Assembly (NCBI GenBank): GCA_018713485.1
Contig: DVOQ01000094.1
Location: forward strand, 1 to 61,488
DNA length: 61,488 nucleotides
Source of the DNA: Candidatus Avisuccinivibrio pullicola
GTDB lineage: Bacteria; Pseudomonadota; Gammaproteobacteria; Enterobacterales; Succinivibrionaceae
Direction: 5' to 3'
This document shows, piece by piece, positions 36,665 through 44,977 of this stretch. The translations under genes were made by a program, and so were the position numbers. Each line of letters opens with the position of its first letter. Within the stretch, counting starts at the first letter, position 1. The notes beneath the pieces were generated by a model that made no database searches, had not been told where the DNA came from, and saw nothing but the letters and a program-made list of their open reading frames with translations.

Positions 36665-37681
36665 TTAAGCTCCCGCGTTCCCGTACTTGACTCTGGGATC
36701 CAGAGCGGCGTACAGCAGATCAACTAATAAATTCATACACACGAACACCGTGGCGACGATGAGCACTACGGCCTGAATGACGGGGAAATCCGAGCGCAGA
36801 ATGCTCTCCACCGAATAGGCACCGATGCCGGGCCAGGCGAAGACGGTTTCCGTGAGCACGGCACCGGAGAGCAGGGAGCCAAACTGCAGGCCAATCACGG
36901 TCACGATGGGCAATAAGGCGTTGCGGAAAGCGTGACGGCCGATGACGGTAAAAGAGGACAGCCCCTTGGCCCTGGCGGTACGGATGTAATCCTGATGCAG
37001 TACGTCGAGCATAGAAGAGCGCGTCATGCGCGTGATGATCGCCATGGAGTAACCGGCCAGGGTCACGGCCGGAAGAGCCGCGTGTTCAAGGGCGTTGAAG
37101 AAGGCCTCGAAGTCGCCGATGCTTAAGGTATCCCAGAGATAGAAACCGGTGCCGCCCATGGGACGCATGAGGGTGTCGATGCGCCCGCCTGAGGGCAGTA
37201 AGTGGAAGTAGCCCGAAAAGACGATGATAAGCAGCATACCTAACCAGAACACCGGCATCGAGACGCCGACTAAGGCCGTGGTCATGGTCAGGCCGTCAAT
37301 CCATGTATTTTTACGCACTGCCGAGAGCACGCCTAAGATAATGCCGAAAAAGGCGGCGATGATGATGGCGAGCACGGCCAGTTCGATGGTGGCCGGCAGA
37401 CGGGCTAATAATTCGTTGGTTACAGGAGCGTTAGTGAAGTAGCTTAAGCCGAAGTCGCCGTGTAAGACGCCGTTCATGTAGGATAGGTACTGGGAGACGA
37501 TCGACTGATCAAGTCCCATCTGATGACGCCAGGCGGCGATTTTCTCCATGGTGGCGTGCTGGCCGAGCACGATGATAGAGGGATCGGGCGAGAAAACCCG
37601 CATGATGAGAAAGACCAGCACCGATACGCAGAACAGTACCGGTATCAGCATCAGCAGTCTTTTTATAAAGTAAATCAGCAC
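36665..37681 (-). CDS. dppB: Dipeptide ABC transporter permease DppB
   Basis: Inner-membrane permease of 338 residues. The N-terminal helix LIPVLFCVSVLVFLIMRVF is followed by a periplasmic segment including LGLD-type MGLDQSIVSQYLSYMNGVLHGDFGLSY (split MGLDQSIVSQYLSY-MNGVLHGDFGLSY). LLPSGGRIDTLM and GTGFYLWDT are characteristic of DppB rather than OppB. The ATPase-contact loop is SSMLDVLHQDYIRTARAKGL near 217. It ends NLLVDLLYAALDPRVKYG. A 163-base gap with a stable hairpin separates it from dppA. Confidence 0.95.
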   Translation of the reverse strand: MLIYFIKRLLMLIPVLFCVSVLVFLIMRVFSPDPSIIVLGQHATMEKIAAWRHQMGLDQSIVSQYLSYMNGVLHGDFGLSYFTNAPVTNELLARLPATIELAVLAIIIAAFFGIILGVLSAVRKNTWIDGLTMTTALVGVSMPVFWLGMLLIIVFSGYFHLLPSGGRIDTLMRPMGGTGFYLWDTLSIGDFEAFFNALEHAALPAVTLAGYSMAIITRMTRSSMLDVLHQDYIRTARAKGLSSFTVIGRHAFRNALLPIVTVIGLQFGSLLSGAVLTETVFAWPGIGAYSVESILRSDFPVIQAVVLIVATVFVCMNLLVDLLYAALDPRVKYGNAGA

Positions 37682-37765
37682 TTGTGCCTCGTTCCTCTGG
37701 TTAACGCCTGTCCGTGGCGGACAGTAACGGGCGATTTAAGAAGTGGTACGTGAAGACACGACACA

Positions 37766-37791
37766 GCGCCAGACCGGAACCGGTCTGACGC
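37766..37791 (-). promoter_or_regulatory. Intercistronic stem-loop between dppA and dppB
   Basis: GCGCCAGACCGG and CCGGTCTGACGC pair almost perfectly around AA. On the minus (transcribed) strand the T-run is on the wrong side for termination. It is therefore likely a partial terminator or a 3'-end stabiliser giving more binding protein than permease. Confidence 0.6.
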
Positions 37792-37844
37792 TTTTTTAAC
37801 CGCGGGGATTATAGCATAAGACCCCGCGTTCTAAAGGCAGGAAC

Positions 37845-39407
37845 TTAGTGCTTGACCACGTTCATGAGGAAGGTGTTGCCCACGGAGTGGATGGTAAAGC
37901 CTTCCACGTTGGGACGGTAACCGCCCATGGCCTTGGCATGGGAGAGCGGAATGACGCCGGCTTCGTCAGCTAAGAGCTGCTCGGCCTGCTCGTAGAGAGC
38001 GGCACGCTCGGGACCCTCGGGAGTGGCCGCGGCCTTAGAGATGAGATCACGGTACTCCTGATTGACCCACAGACCCTGATTGGCGATGGGATCGTCCGAG
38101 GCAAAGAGGTTTAAGAAGTTGTCCGGATCGCCGTTATCGCCGGTCCAGCCGATAAAGCCCACGTCCCAGGTGTCGGTTAAGAGCTTGGCCTTGAAGGTGG
38201 CCCAGTCATAGACGAGCACGTCCGCCTTGACGCCGACCTTGTCTAAGTAGGCCTGCACGGCTTCAGCGAGAACCTGGCCGCCCACGGTGTTGTAGGCACG
38301 GGCACCGGAGTAAGTCATGATGGTCAGGCTGTCAATGCCCTTGCTCTCGAAGATCTTCTTAGCTTCCTCGGGATTGTAGGCCACGGGCTTGACGTTGGCG
38401 CTGTAGCCCGGCACAAAGCTCGGGAGGATGGTGGTGGCGGGAGTGGCGTAGCCCTTATAGAGGGTCTCCACTAACTCGTCCTTGTTCACGGCCATGGCGA
38501 TAGCGCGGCGCACGTCCTTATCTAACTTGATGGTGGTACCGGTATCGCGGCAGTTGAAGAACATGTAGCTGACGTTCATACCCTCGGCGGTGAAGAGCTT
38601 GCTGCCGCCGTCGGAGATTTCCTTAACGGTATTGACGTCCACACCGGTGATGGCATCCACCTCACCGTTGTTTAAGGCCACGACACGGGCCGAGGCTTCC
38701 GGCATGACGCGGAAGATGAGGTTGGCGGTCTTGCCGGGTTCACCCCAGTACTCCTCGTTGCGGGTCACGATGACCTGCTGACCCTTGTCCCAGGCCACGA
38801 ACTTGTAGGGGCCGGTACCGCAGGGGGCCATGTTGACATTGTTGTTATTGGCTTTTAAGGCGGCGGGAGAAACGATGGGAGCGGCATACACCATGGCGAG
38901 ATTGTGCAGGAAGGGCGTGGAGGGCTTCTTTAAGGTGATCTGCACGGTGTACTCGTCAATGACGTCAGTATGATCCACGTCGCCGTAAACGAGCGAGGCG
39001 TAGGACATCTTGGGGGTGGCGACTTCCGGCATCTGACGGTCGATATTGAACTTCACGGCCTCGGCGTTAAAGGGAGTGCCGTCGTGGAACTTCACGCCCT
39101 GACGGAGCTTAAAGGTATAGACAAGGCCGTCCTCGGAGACGGTGTAGCTCTCGGCTAAGGAAGGCTCGACCTCGGTGGAATCGGGCTTGAACTTTAAGAG
39201 GGATTCGTAAACGTTGCAGACGACGTTACCGGACTCGGCATCGTCAACGAGAGCGGGATCAAGTCCCAGGGGATCGGTGGCGGTGGCTAAGAAGAAATTG
39301 TCCTGCGGCTTGCGGGAGAGCGCGGCATCGGCTGTCGAGATGGCGGATGCGGCGAACACCACGGCGCATAAAGCGGTAAAGAGCTTGGTTTTACTGAAAG
39401 TCATCAT
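37845..39407 (-). CDS. dppA: Periplasmic peptide-binding protein of the Dpp importer
   Basis: Family 5 extracellular solute-binding protein, 520 residues. The signal peptide is KTKLFTALCAVVFAASAISTADA (split KTKLFTALCAVV-FAASAISTADA), residues 6-28. Family hallmarks are NVYESLLKFKPDSTEVEPSL near 66-85, LRQGVKFHDGTPFNAEAVKFN near 101 and GTGPYKFVAWDKGQQV near 190. Family 5 covers dipeptide, oligopeptide, glutathione and nickel binders, so the ligand is inferred from the dppBCDF partners. It is the first gene of the operon. A stem-loop at 39433-39455 lies between its start and the upstream gap. Confidence 0.88.
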   Translation of the reverse strand: MMTFSKTKLFTALCAVVFAASAISTADAALSRKPQDNFFLATATDPLGLDPALVDDAESGNVVCNVYESLLKFKPDSTEVEPSLAESYTVSEDGLVYTFKLRQGVKFHDGTPFNAEAVKFNIDRQMPEVATPKMSYASLVYGDVDHTDVIDEYTVQITLKKPSTPFLHNLAMVYAAPIVSPAALKANNNNVNMAPCGTGPYKFVAWDKGQQVIVTRNEEYWGEPGKTANLIFRVMPEASARVVALNNGEVDAITGVDVNTVKEISDGGSKLFTAEGMNVSYMFFNCRDTGTTIKLDKDVRRAIAMAVNKDELVETLYKGYATPATTILPSFVPGYSANVKPVAYNPEEAKKIFESKGIDSLTIMTYSGARAYNTVGGQVLAEAVQAYLDKVGVKADVLVYDWATFKAKLLTDTWDVGFIGWTGDNGDPDNFLNLFASDDPIANQGLWVNQEYRDLISKAAATPEGPERAALYEQAEQLLADEAGVIPLSHAKAMGGYRPNVEGFTIHSVGNTFLMNVVKH

Positions 39408-39601
39408 TAAGATCTCATCAAAACAAAACAGGGTTTTTCACCCTCAGGGAAAAACTGCCTTATTTTCTGTAAAGCCTCTGCAGCTGACAAGCCTTAAGCC
39501 TCACAAACATGATCCGCGTGGCCTTTTTAAGTGCATACGCCCCCTCGGAGGTCCCCTTTTAAGGACATTGCTCTTTTATGGTGCAGAGGGCGGAGACTTA
39601 G

Positions 39602-40699
39602 CTAATCCACCGCGGCTCGGTCTTCGGCTAAGGTGATGGGGATCTCGAGGCGCTCATGGTCCCGCATCACGGTAAAGTGCAGTACGGTGCCGGGCGTGGT
39701 ACTCGAAATAATGTCAATTAAATTGCGCAGATTGGAAATTTCCTTGCCATCGACCTCAATGATGACATCGCCCAGGCGCAGAGCGGAGGTGGCGGCAGGC
39801 CCCAGGGGATCGATATAGCCCACCTTGACGCCCACTGAATCCTGATCGATGACCGTGGTACCGTTATCGGAGATCCCGAGATAGCCGCGGATGACACGGC
39901 CGTGCTTGATGATCTCGTTCATGACGTAGACAACAAGGCGCGTGGGTACGGCAAAACCGATACCGTAGGTGCCGTAGCGGGCATTGGTAAAGGAGGCGGT
40001 GTTAATGCCGATCATGGTCCCCGAGGTATTGATGAGGGCACCGCCGGAGTTGCCCTGATTGATGGGGGCATCAGTCTGAATGAGATCCTGCAGACCCTCG
40101 CGGATATGCATCTGCTCGCGGGTCAGGAGGCCCGAACCGGTACGGGCGGTGGCCGAGACGATGCCGTGGGTGACGGTCTGACCGAGATTATTGGGATTGC
40201 CGATGGCGAGCACTACATCGCCCACCTGAGCGCTTTCCTTTAAGTCTACGGGGATGGGGGGCAGAGAGGTACCTTTAATCTTAAGCACCGCGATGTCGGT
40301 GCGGCGGTCATAACCGATGATGAAGGCCTGATATACCTTGCCGTCGCGGGTCTGCGCCCAGATGGCCTTATCAGGTTCATTGCCCGAGGGAACGACATGA
40401 TAATTGGTGACAATATAGCCGTCGGCGGTCATGATGACGCCCGATGCGGACATGGTAATGGTGCCGGTGGTGTCGGCGGCGGAATAATCGTTATTGAGGG
40501 TGGAGACGTAGATATTGACAACGCTCGGGGCCGCGCGGGCCACGGCGTAGGAGTAGGAAGTGGCCTCCTGTCCGCTCGAATAGAGAGCCGAACCCAGGCC
40601 CTGACCTAACTGCGGGTAAAAGCAGAGAGTCGCCGCTCCGGCACCGAGGCCGAGGAGCACGGGCAGGGCTAATTGCAGAAGGAGACGGTTGCGTCCCAT
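39602..40699 (-). CDS. degS: Envelope-stress protease DegS
   Basis: DegS is an inner-membrane serine protease that senses misfolded porins through its PDZ domain and starts cleavage of RseA to release sigmaE. The 365-residue protein has an N-terminal membrane anchor (LALPVLLGLGAGAATLCFY). The catalytic triad is His in VTNYHVV near 97, Asp in RRTDIAVLKI near 127 and Ser in QGNSGGALIN near 215. A single PDZ domain follows (VGYIDPLGPAATSALRLGDVI). One PDZ and the uncleaved anchor distinguish it from DegP/DegQ. It follows degQ, as in E. coli. Confidence 0.94.
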   Translation of the reverse strand: MGRNRLLLQLALPVLLGLGAGAATLCFYPQLGQGLGSALYSSGQEATSYSYAVARAAPSVVNIYVSTLNNDYSAADTTGTITMSASGVIMTADGYIVTNYHVVPSGNEPDKAIWAQTRDGKVYQAFIIGYDRRTDIAVLKIKGTSLPPIPVDLKESAQVGDVVLAIGNPNNLGQTVTHGIVSATARTGSGLLTREQMHIREGLQDLIQTDAPINQGNSGGALINTSGTMIGINTASFTNARYGTYGIGFAVPTRLVVYVMNEIIKHGRVIRGYLGISDNGTTVIDQDSVGVKVGYIDPLGPAATSALRLGDVIIEVDGKEISNLRNLIDIISSTTPGTVLHFTVMRDHERLEIPITLAEDRAAVD

Positions 40700-40747
40700 A
40701 AGCGTACCTTTTCACGAAAAATGTCCAGGCATTACTTTACCACCAAA

Positions 40748-40779
40748 AATGAGGGCGCACCCTCAGGGCGCGCCCTTTA
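40748..40779 (-). terminator. Terminator-like hairpin between degQ and degS
   Basis: On the minus strand GGGCGCG and CGCGCCC-type arms pair and are followed by CTCATTTTTGG, a T-run of five. It sits between the degQ stop and degS start, so degS may depend on read-through or its own promoter. Confidence 0.6.
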
Positions 40780-40814
40780 GACCGGAGAGTTACGCTTTAA
40801 AAAAAGCGCGGGCC

Positions 40815-42206
40815 TTAGCGCAGGGTGATGAACACCGTGGCGTCGCCTCTCTGAATGCGCAGGGCAGAGACGGAACCCTCGGCATCGCGCATGAGCTTTC
40901 TTAAGTCACTTAAATTCCTGACCGTGGAGCGGTTAACGCCGGTGATGATGTCTCCCTCCCTGAGGCCTATGGCCGCGGCGTTAGAGCGCGGTTCGACGGA
41001 GGTCACCTCGACACCGCCCGAATCGCTGTTGGCCAGCGAGGCACCGGTAAAGGCCTCGGAAAGACCCGTGGCGTCAGAGGAGGTTAGCTCCTGCTGATCC
41101 TGTAAGGTCACGGTGACCTCCATGGCCTCGCCGTCACGGAAGATCCCTAAACGCACCTTGGCCCCGGCACCTAAAGTGGCGATCTTGGCCCGGAGCTCGC
41201 CGAAGGAGGAGATCTGCTTGCCGTTAATCGAGGTGATGATATCGCCTGACTTAATGCCGGCCTTGTCGGCGGCCGAACCGGCGACGACTTCGTTCACGAA
41301 GGCACCGGAATTGTGGTCATAACCGAAGTTCTCGGCGAGATCGGCGTTAAGCTCGGTGCCGGTGATACCTAACTGACCGCGCTTGACCTCACCGTATTCC
41401 CGTAACTGATGAATGACGGTCTTGACCATGTTCGAGGGAATGGCAAAGCCGATACCGATATTGCCGCCGTTCGGTCCTAAAATGGCGGTGTTAATGCCGA
41501 TGAGCTCACCGCGTAAATTGACGAGGGCACCGCCTGAATTTCCGGAGTTAATGGCCGCGTCAGTCTGAATGAAGTTCTCGATGTTCTCGATGTTTAGTCC
41601 CGTACGGCCTAAGGCGGAGACGATACCGGAGGTCACGGTCTGTCCTAAGCCGAAAGGATTGCCGATGGCAACGGCGAAATCTCCTACCTCAAGGCTGTCG
41701 GAGTCGGCAAGGGTTAAGGCGGTAATGTTCCTGAAATCCTCTAACTCGAGCAAGGCCAGATCGGTGTGGGGATCGGAGCCTATCAGTTTGGCATCAAATT
41801 CCCGGCCGTCGTTTAAGGCGATGCGGATCTCGTCGGCCCCGTCAATAACGTGGTGATTGGTGACGATATAGCCGTCTTTGGCATCCACAATCACGCCGGA
41901 GCCTAAAGCGCGGAACTCACGCTGACGGGGACGGTCAAGCTGCGGGAACATGAAGCGGAACTCCTCGGGGATGTTGAGCATGGGGGAGGAGACTTCCTTC
42001 TTGCCCTTTACCGAAATATTGACCACGGCGGGAATAACGTCCTTGAGCATGGGAGCGAGCGACGGCTCTCCTGCGGCGTTTTCCATGGCCTTAAGGAGCG
42101 GGGTGGCACTGGCTGCCTGCGCATTTGCGGCCAGACTTAACATCAGGACGCCTGCAAGGGCGGTGGCTAAAACGGTTTTAGTGTTTTTGATGGTGTGGCG
42201 GATCAT
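40815..42206 (-). CDS. degQ: Periplasmic serine protease/chaperone DegQ (DegP-like)
   Basis: The 463-residue HtrA-family protease has a signal peptide (VLATALAGVLMLSLAANAQA, about 13-32). The triad is His in VTNHHVIDG near 117, Asp in HTDLALLEL near 148 and Ser in SGNSGGALVNL near 222. Two PDZ domains follow (QLGITGTELNADLAENFGYD from about 287, and a second near 395-463). It degrades or protects unfolded periplasmic proteins. Two PDZ domains fit DegP and DegQ alike; DegQ is preferred because of linkage to degS and zapG, the E. coli arrangement. Confidence 0.92.
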   Translation of the reverse strand: MIRHTIKNTKTVLATALAGVLMLSLAANAQAASATPLLKAMENAAGEPSLAPMLKDVIPAVVNISVKGKKEVSSPMLNIPEEFRFMFPQLDRPRQREFRALGSGVIVDAKDGYIVTNHHVIDGADEIRIALNDGREFDAKLIGSDPHTDLALLELEDFRNITALTLADSDSLEVGDFAVAIGNPFGLGQTVTSGIVSALGRTGLNIENIENFIQTDAAINSGNSGGALVNLRGELIGINTAILGPNGGNIGIGFAIPSNMVKTVIHQLREYGEVKRGQLGITGTELNADLAENFGYDHNSGAFVNEVVAGSAADKAGIKSGDIITSINGKQISSFGELRAKIATLGAGAKVRLGIFRDGEAMEVTVTLQDQQELTSSDATGLSEAFTGASLANSDSGGVEVTSVEPRSNAAAIGLREGDIITGVNRSTVRNLSDLRKLMRDAEGSVSALRIQRGDATVFITLR

Positions 42207-42304
42207 GTTAGTAAGTACTCCTTTTGAACACTGGTCAACTGCTGCTTTGACTATGAAATTTTGATCTGGTTCACAGTTTTTAGCGATTTTTTACGTCTTA
42301 GGGC

Positions 42305-42335
42305 CAAAAAGATGCCGCTCCACAGAGCGGCACTT
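42305..42335 (-). terminator. Terminator after zapG
   Basis: On the minus strand AAAGTGCCGCTC and GAGCGGCATCTTT pair, followed by TTTTTGG. It is placed about 20 bases after the zapG stop and about 100 bases before degQ. Confidence 0.8.
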
Positions 42336-42355
42336 TACGGTCTCTGTGACGTAAC

Positions 42356-43069
42356 CTAAATCTTTTCCGGTTCGCGTCTTTCGACAAAGTCCTTGGGCGG
42401 CTGCGGAATTTCTTCGAGATCGGCAGGAGGCAGCGGCGCTTCCTCGTGTTCCTTTTCCTTAGGCTTAGCCGCGCTCTTTGTCTCAGGTGCGCAGTCCTCA
42501 GGCTCCACGGGCTTCGGCTCGGACTTTTCTTCGGCTACCGGTTCTTCCTTAACCTTTTCCTTAGGAGCAGGGTTTTCCTCGGAGGAAGGTTCGTCGGCTT
42601 TTTCCGCCTTCCTGTCAGCCTTCTTCTCGGACTTTACCGCACTCTCTTCCTCAGAGACGGTTTCACCCTTTTCCTTCTTTTCTTCTTCCTCAATGGTGGC
42701 CGTGATATCGGAAACCTGCTCCTTTAAGGCCATGAGGCTTTCCTTTAAGGACTTGCGCACTTCCTCGCCGTTCGCTGTCGAGTTCTCTATACGGTAGAGA
42801 TCGCTGTTATCCGGAGAAAGACGCTTGGCGGCCTCTTCCATATAGCGGGCATAGGTGCTGTAGGCTTTGGTAAGCTGCGAGAAGAGTTCGTCACCTCCGA
42901 CAAAAAACTCGTCTAACTGCCGTTTGGCGTTGGCTAACTCGCGTTTAGAACGTAACAGTTCATCCTGAATCTTGTGCTTGGAGGAAAAACGGGTGACAAA
43001 GACGTAGGCAATGACCGCGCCAATGACGAAACCGACCGTAAGTGAAAGAGAAATGTACATCAGATTCAT
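42356..43069 (-). CDS. zapG: ZapG/YhcB family (DUF1043) cell-envelope protein with acidic tail
   Basis: ZapG (YhcB) is an inner-membrane protein linked to cell division and envelope synthesis. The 237-residue protein has one N-terminal helix (ISLSLTVGFVIGAVIAYVFVT). A coiled-coil region follows, with LRSKRELANAKRQLDEFFVGG and ELFSQLTKAYSTYARYMEEAA, matching YhcB. From about residue 130 it carries a tail rich in Lys, Glu and Pro that E. coli YhcB (about 132 residues) lacks. The position beside degQ and across from rplM matches E. coli. Confidence is high for the domain; the tail is unexplained. Confidence 0.88.
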   Translation of the reverse strand: MNLMYISLSLTVGFVIGAVIAYVFVTRFSSKHKIQDELLRSKRELANAKRQLDEFFVGGDELFSQLTKAYSTYARYMEEAAKRLSPDNSDLYRIENSTANGEEVRKSLKESLMALKEQVSDITATIEEEEKKEKGETVSEEESAVKSEKKADRKAEKADEPSSEENPAPKEKVKEEPVAEEKSEPKPVEPEDCAPETKSAAKPKEKEHEEAPLPPADLEEIPQPPKDFVERREPEKI

Positions 43070-43465
43070 GTTGTTAGCCCTGTGTTTGTAAGTTAGCTTA
43101 TACCTCTTTGATTATGGCATTTGCGCGGGCGCTTTTAAATTGAGCGCTGCGAATTTTTTGGAGGCGATCGAAATCTTTTTCTTCAGGCCTCGGGTGTAAG
43201 TGTAGGGGGCAAAACTTAGCGCTCACATAGAACGAAAAAAGAAGCACGTCCCTGCCCACTTTACCGTGCGTAAGAAAGAGTTAGGAGAGGAAGCTGTTTT
43301 TTTGTGCCGGAAGCGCAAAAAAAAGCGCCTCCCAGCTCTTGAGTCAGAGCCTCACTTCGTGTAAAATCCACGCGCCCCTTTATCCTTGGTGCGGGTTTTC
43401 CCACCCCAATCTCGGGAAGCGGAATAATTTTTCCGTTTGGCTTTTGATTATTAAAGGGTTTTTTA
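43070..43465 (+). promoter_or_regulatory. Gap between zapG and rplM with the ribosomal-protein promoter
   Basis: No gene is visible in these 396 bases. A strong sigma70-type promoter lies at 43339-43367: -35 TTGAGT, 17-base spacer, -10 TAAAAT. The predicted start near 43374 gives a leader of about 92 bases before rplM, containing short inverted repeats (GGGTTTTCCCACCCC and GGAATAATTTTTCC). L13 leaders bind the L13 protein in some proteobacteria, but I cannot confirm that fold here. Confidence 0.7.
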
Positions 43466-43894
43466 ATGAAAACTTATGTTGCCAGACCGTCTACCATTAA
43501 GCGTGACTGGTTTGTTGTTGACGCAGAGGGTCAGACTTTAGGCCGTCTTGCTTCTGAGATCGCCAAGCGCCTGCGCGGTAAGCACAAGCCCGAGTACACC
43601 CCCTTCATGGATACCGGTGATTACATTATCGTGATCAACGCTTCCAAGATTAAGGTGACCGGCAATAAGGCTACCGATAAGGTTTACTACCACCACACCG
43701 GCTATCCGGGTGGCATCAAGAGTGAAACCTTTGAGAAGCTGCTTGCCCGTAAGCCTGAGGCCGTGATTGAGAAAGCGGTCCGCGGCATGCTGCCCAAGGG
43801 GCCGTTAGGTCGCGCCATGTTCCGTAAGCTGAAGGTTTATGCCGGTGAGCAGCACAATCATGCCGCTCAGCAGCCCCAGGTTCTCAAGTTTTAA
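43466..43894 (+). CDS. rplM: 50S ribosomal protein L13
   Basis: L13 is an early-assembly protein of the large ribosomal subunit. All of the 142-residue protein follows the family: [61 protein letters not shown], and [20 protein letters not shown] near 105. The length equals E. coli L13. rpsI follows 13 bases later in the conserved operon. Confidence 0.99.
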   Translation: MKTYVARPSTIKRDWFVVDAEGQTLGRLASEIAKRLRGKHKPEYTPFMDTGDYIIVINASKIKVTGNKATDKVYYHHTGYPGGIKSETFEKLLARKPEAVIEKAVRGMLPKGPLGRAMFRKLKVYAGEQHNHAAQQPQVLKF

Positions 43895-43907
43895 AGGAGC
43901 ATGACAA

Positions 43908-44300
43908 ATGGCTGAAACTCAATACTACGGCACTGGCCGTCGCAAGAACTCCACTGCCCGTGTTTTCATCAAGCAGGGCACTGGCAAGATGACCATTAAC
44001 GGTCGTACCCTGGAGCAGTATTTTGGCCGTCCCACCTCCCGCATGGTGGTGGCTCAGCCCCTCGAGCTGCTTGAGGTCAAGGATAAGTTCGACATTTACA
44101 TCACCGTTGTCGGCGGTGGCATTTCCGGTCAGGCCGGTGCCATCCGTCACGGCCTCACCCGTGCTCTCATCGAGTACGACGAGACCTTCCGCCCTGCCCT
44201 GCGCAAGGCCGGTTTCGTGACCCGTGACGCCCGTAGCGTGGAGCGTAAGAAGGTCGGTCTCCACAAGGCCCGTAAGCGCCCGCAGTACTCCAAGCGTTAA
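43908..44300 (+). CDS. rpsI: 30S ribosomal protein S9
   Basis: S9 is a small-subunit protein whose C-terminal tail reaches the P-site tRNA. The 130-residue protein has [20 protein letters not shown] at the N terminus, [20 protein letters not shown] near 66 and the basic C terminus [17 protein letters not shown], with the invariant terminal Ser-Lys-Arg. AAAGGAG lies eight bases before the ATG. A terminator follows. Confidence 0.99.
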   Translation: MAETQYYGTGRRKNSTARVFIKQGTGKMTINGRTLEQYFGRPTSRMVVAQPLELLEVKDKFDIYITVVGGGISGQAGAIRHGLTRALIEYDETFRPALRKAGFVTRDARSVERKKVGLHKARKRPQYSKR

Positions 44301-44318
44301 CAGAGCTTTCATTACGAC

Positions 44319-44347
44319 AACCCCTGCCCCGGCAGGGGTTTTCTGTT
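44319..44347 (+). terminator. Rho-independent terminator after rpsI
   Basis: AACCCCTGCC and GGCAGGGGTT form a ten-base stem with a CC loop, followed by TTCTGTTTTT, 18 bases after the rpsI stop. Confidence 0.92.
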
Positions 44348-44412
44348 TTTGGAGATCTAAAAAGGGGAAACGGGTACAATAGCCTTAACATTAAGTAAGA
44401 AGGATACCCAAG

Positions 44413-44946
44413 GTGATCAGTTCGACTTTTGCAGGCTTTAACCCCTATATCTTCAAGGCCTACTACGATTACATCGTCGATAACGAAGACACGCCGCATC
44501 TGCTGGTGAATCCCAAGTGCGCGGGCGTGGTGCTGCCCTCGCAGTTTACCGCCACTGACGAGCTCATTCTCTCGGTTTCCCCCATGGCAACGCGGCATTT
44601 TGACATCGGCCCCCGCGGTTTAAGCTTTGAAACCCGTTTTTCAGGCAAGATCTGCTCCGTGTTTCTGCCGTATAGCTGCATTCAGGAACTGATTGCCACC
44701 GAATCCAAAATCGCCATTCCCATCCGCGTCTTCTTTGTCGCCGACGGACCGGCCGCCCCTAACGAGGAGAGTTCCGACAGTCCCGACTTTGAGGTGGTGA
44801 CAGAACAGGAGCAGAGCTTTGAGGGCAGCGACCTGGGCGGGGTAAACTCGGTCAGCGAGCCAGCCTTTGATAAGAGCGTGACCGACAGCACTCAGGAAAA
44901 GAAAGAGGAGAGTGGTGAGGATCCGGATTTCACCATCGTGACCTGA
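44413..44946 (+). CDS. sspB: ClpXP specificity-enhancing factor SspB
   Basis: SspB tethers ssrA-tagged proteins to ClpX for degradation. The 177-residue protein starts at GTG 44413 (AAGAAGGA upstream). The folded domain covers about 1-112: FNPYIFKAYYDYIVDNEDTPHLL, LSVSPMATRHFDIGP and the cleft segment FSGKICSVFLPYSCI. A long acidic flexible tail follows. The tail ends PDFTIVT and contains a similar PDFEVVT at about 127-133; in E. coli the tail ends in the ClpX-binding motif LRVVK. sspA, normally just upstream, is absent between rpsI and this gene. Confidence 0.9.
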   Translation: MISSTFAGFNPYIFKAYYDYIVDNEDTPHLLVNPKCAGVVLPSQFTATDELILSVSPMATRHFDIGPRGLSFETRFSGKICSVFLPYSCIQELIATESKIAIPIRVFFVADGPAAPNEESSDSPDFEVVTEQEQSFEGSDLGGVNSVSEPAFDKSVTDSTQEKKEESGEDPDFTIVT

Positions 44947-44951
44947 GAAAA

Positions 44952-44971
44952 AACCGGCCTTAAGGCCGGTT
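44952..44971. terminator. Bidirectional terminator after sspB
   Basis: AACCGGCCTTAAGGCCGGTT is a 20-base perfect palindrome between the convergent sspB and epimerase genes. A-rich sequence precedes it on the plus strand, giving a T-run for the minus-strand operon. Confidence 0.8.
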
Positions 44972-44977
44972 CCCCCC

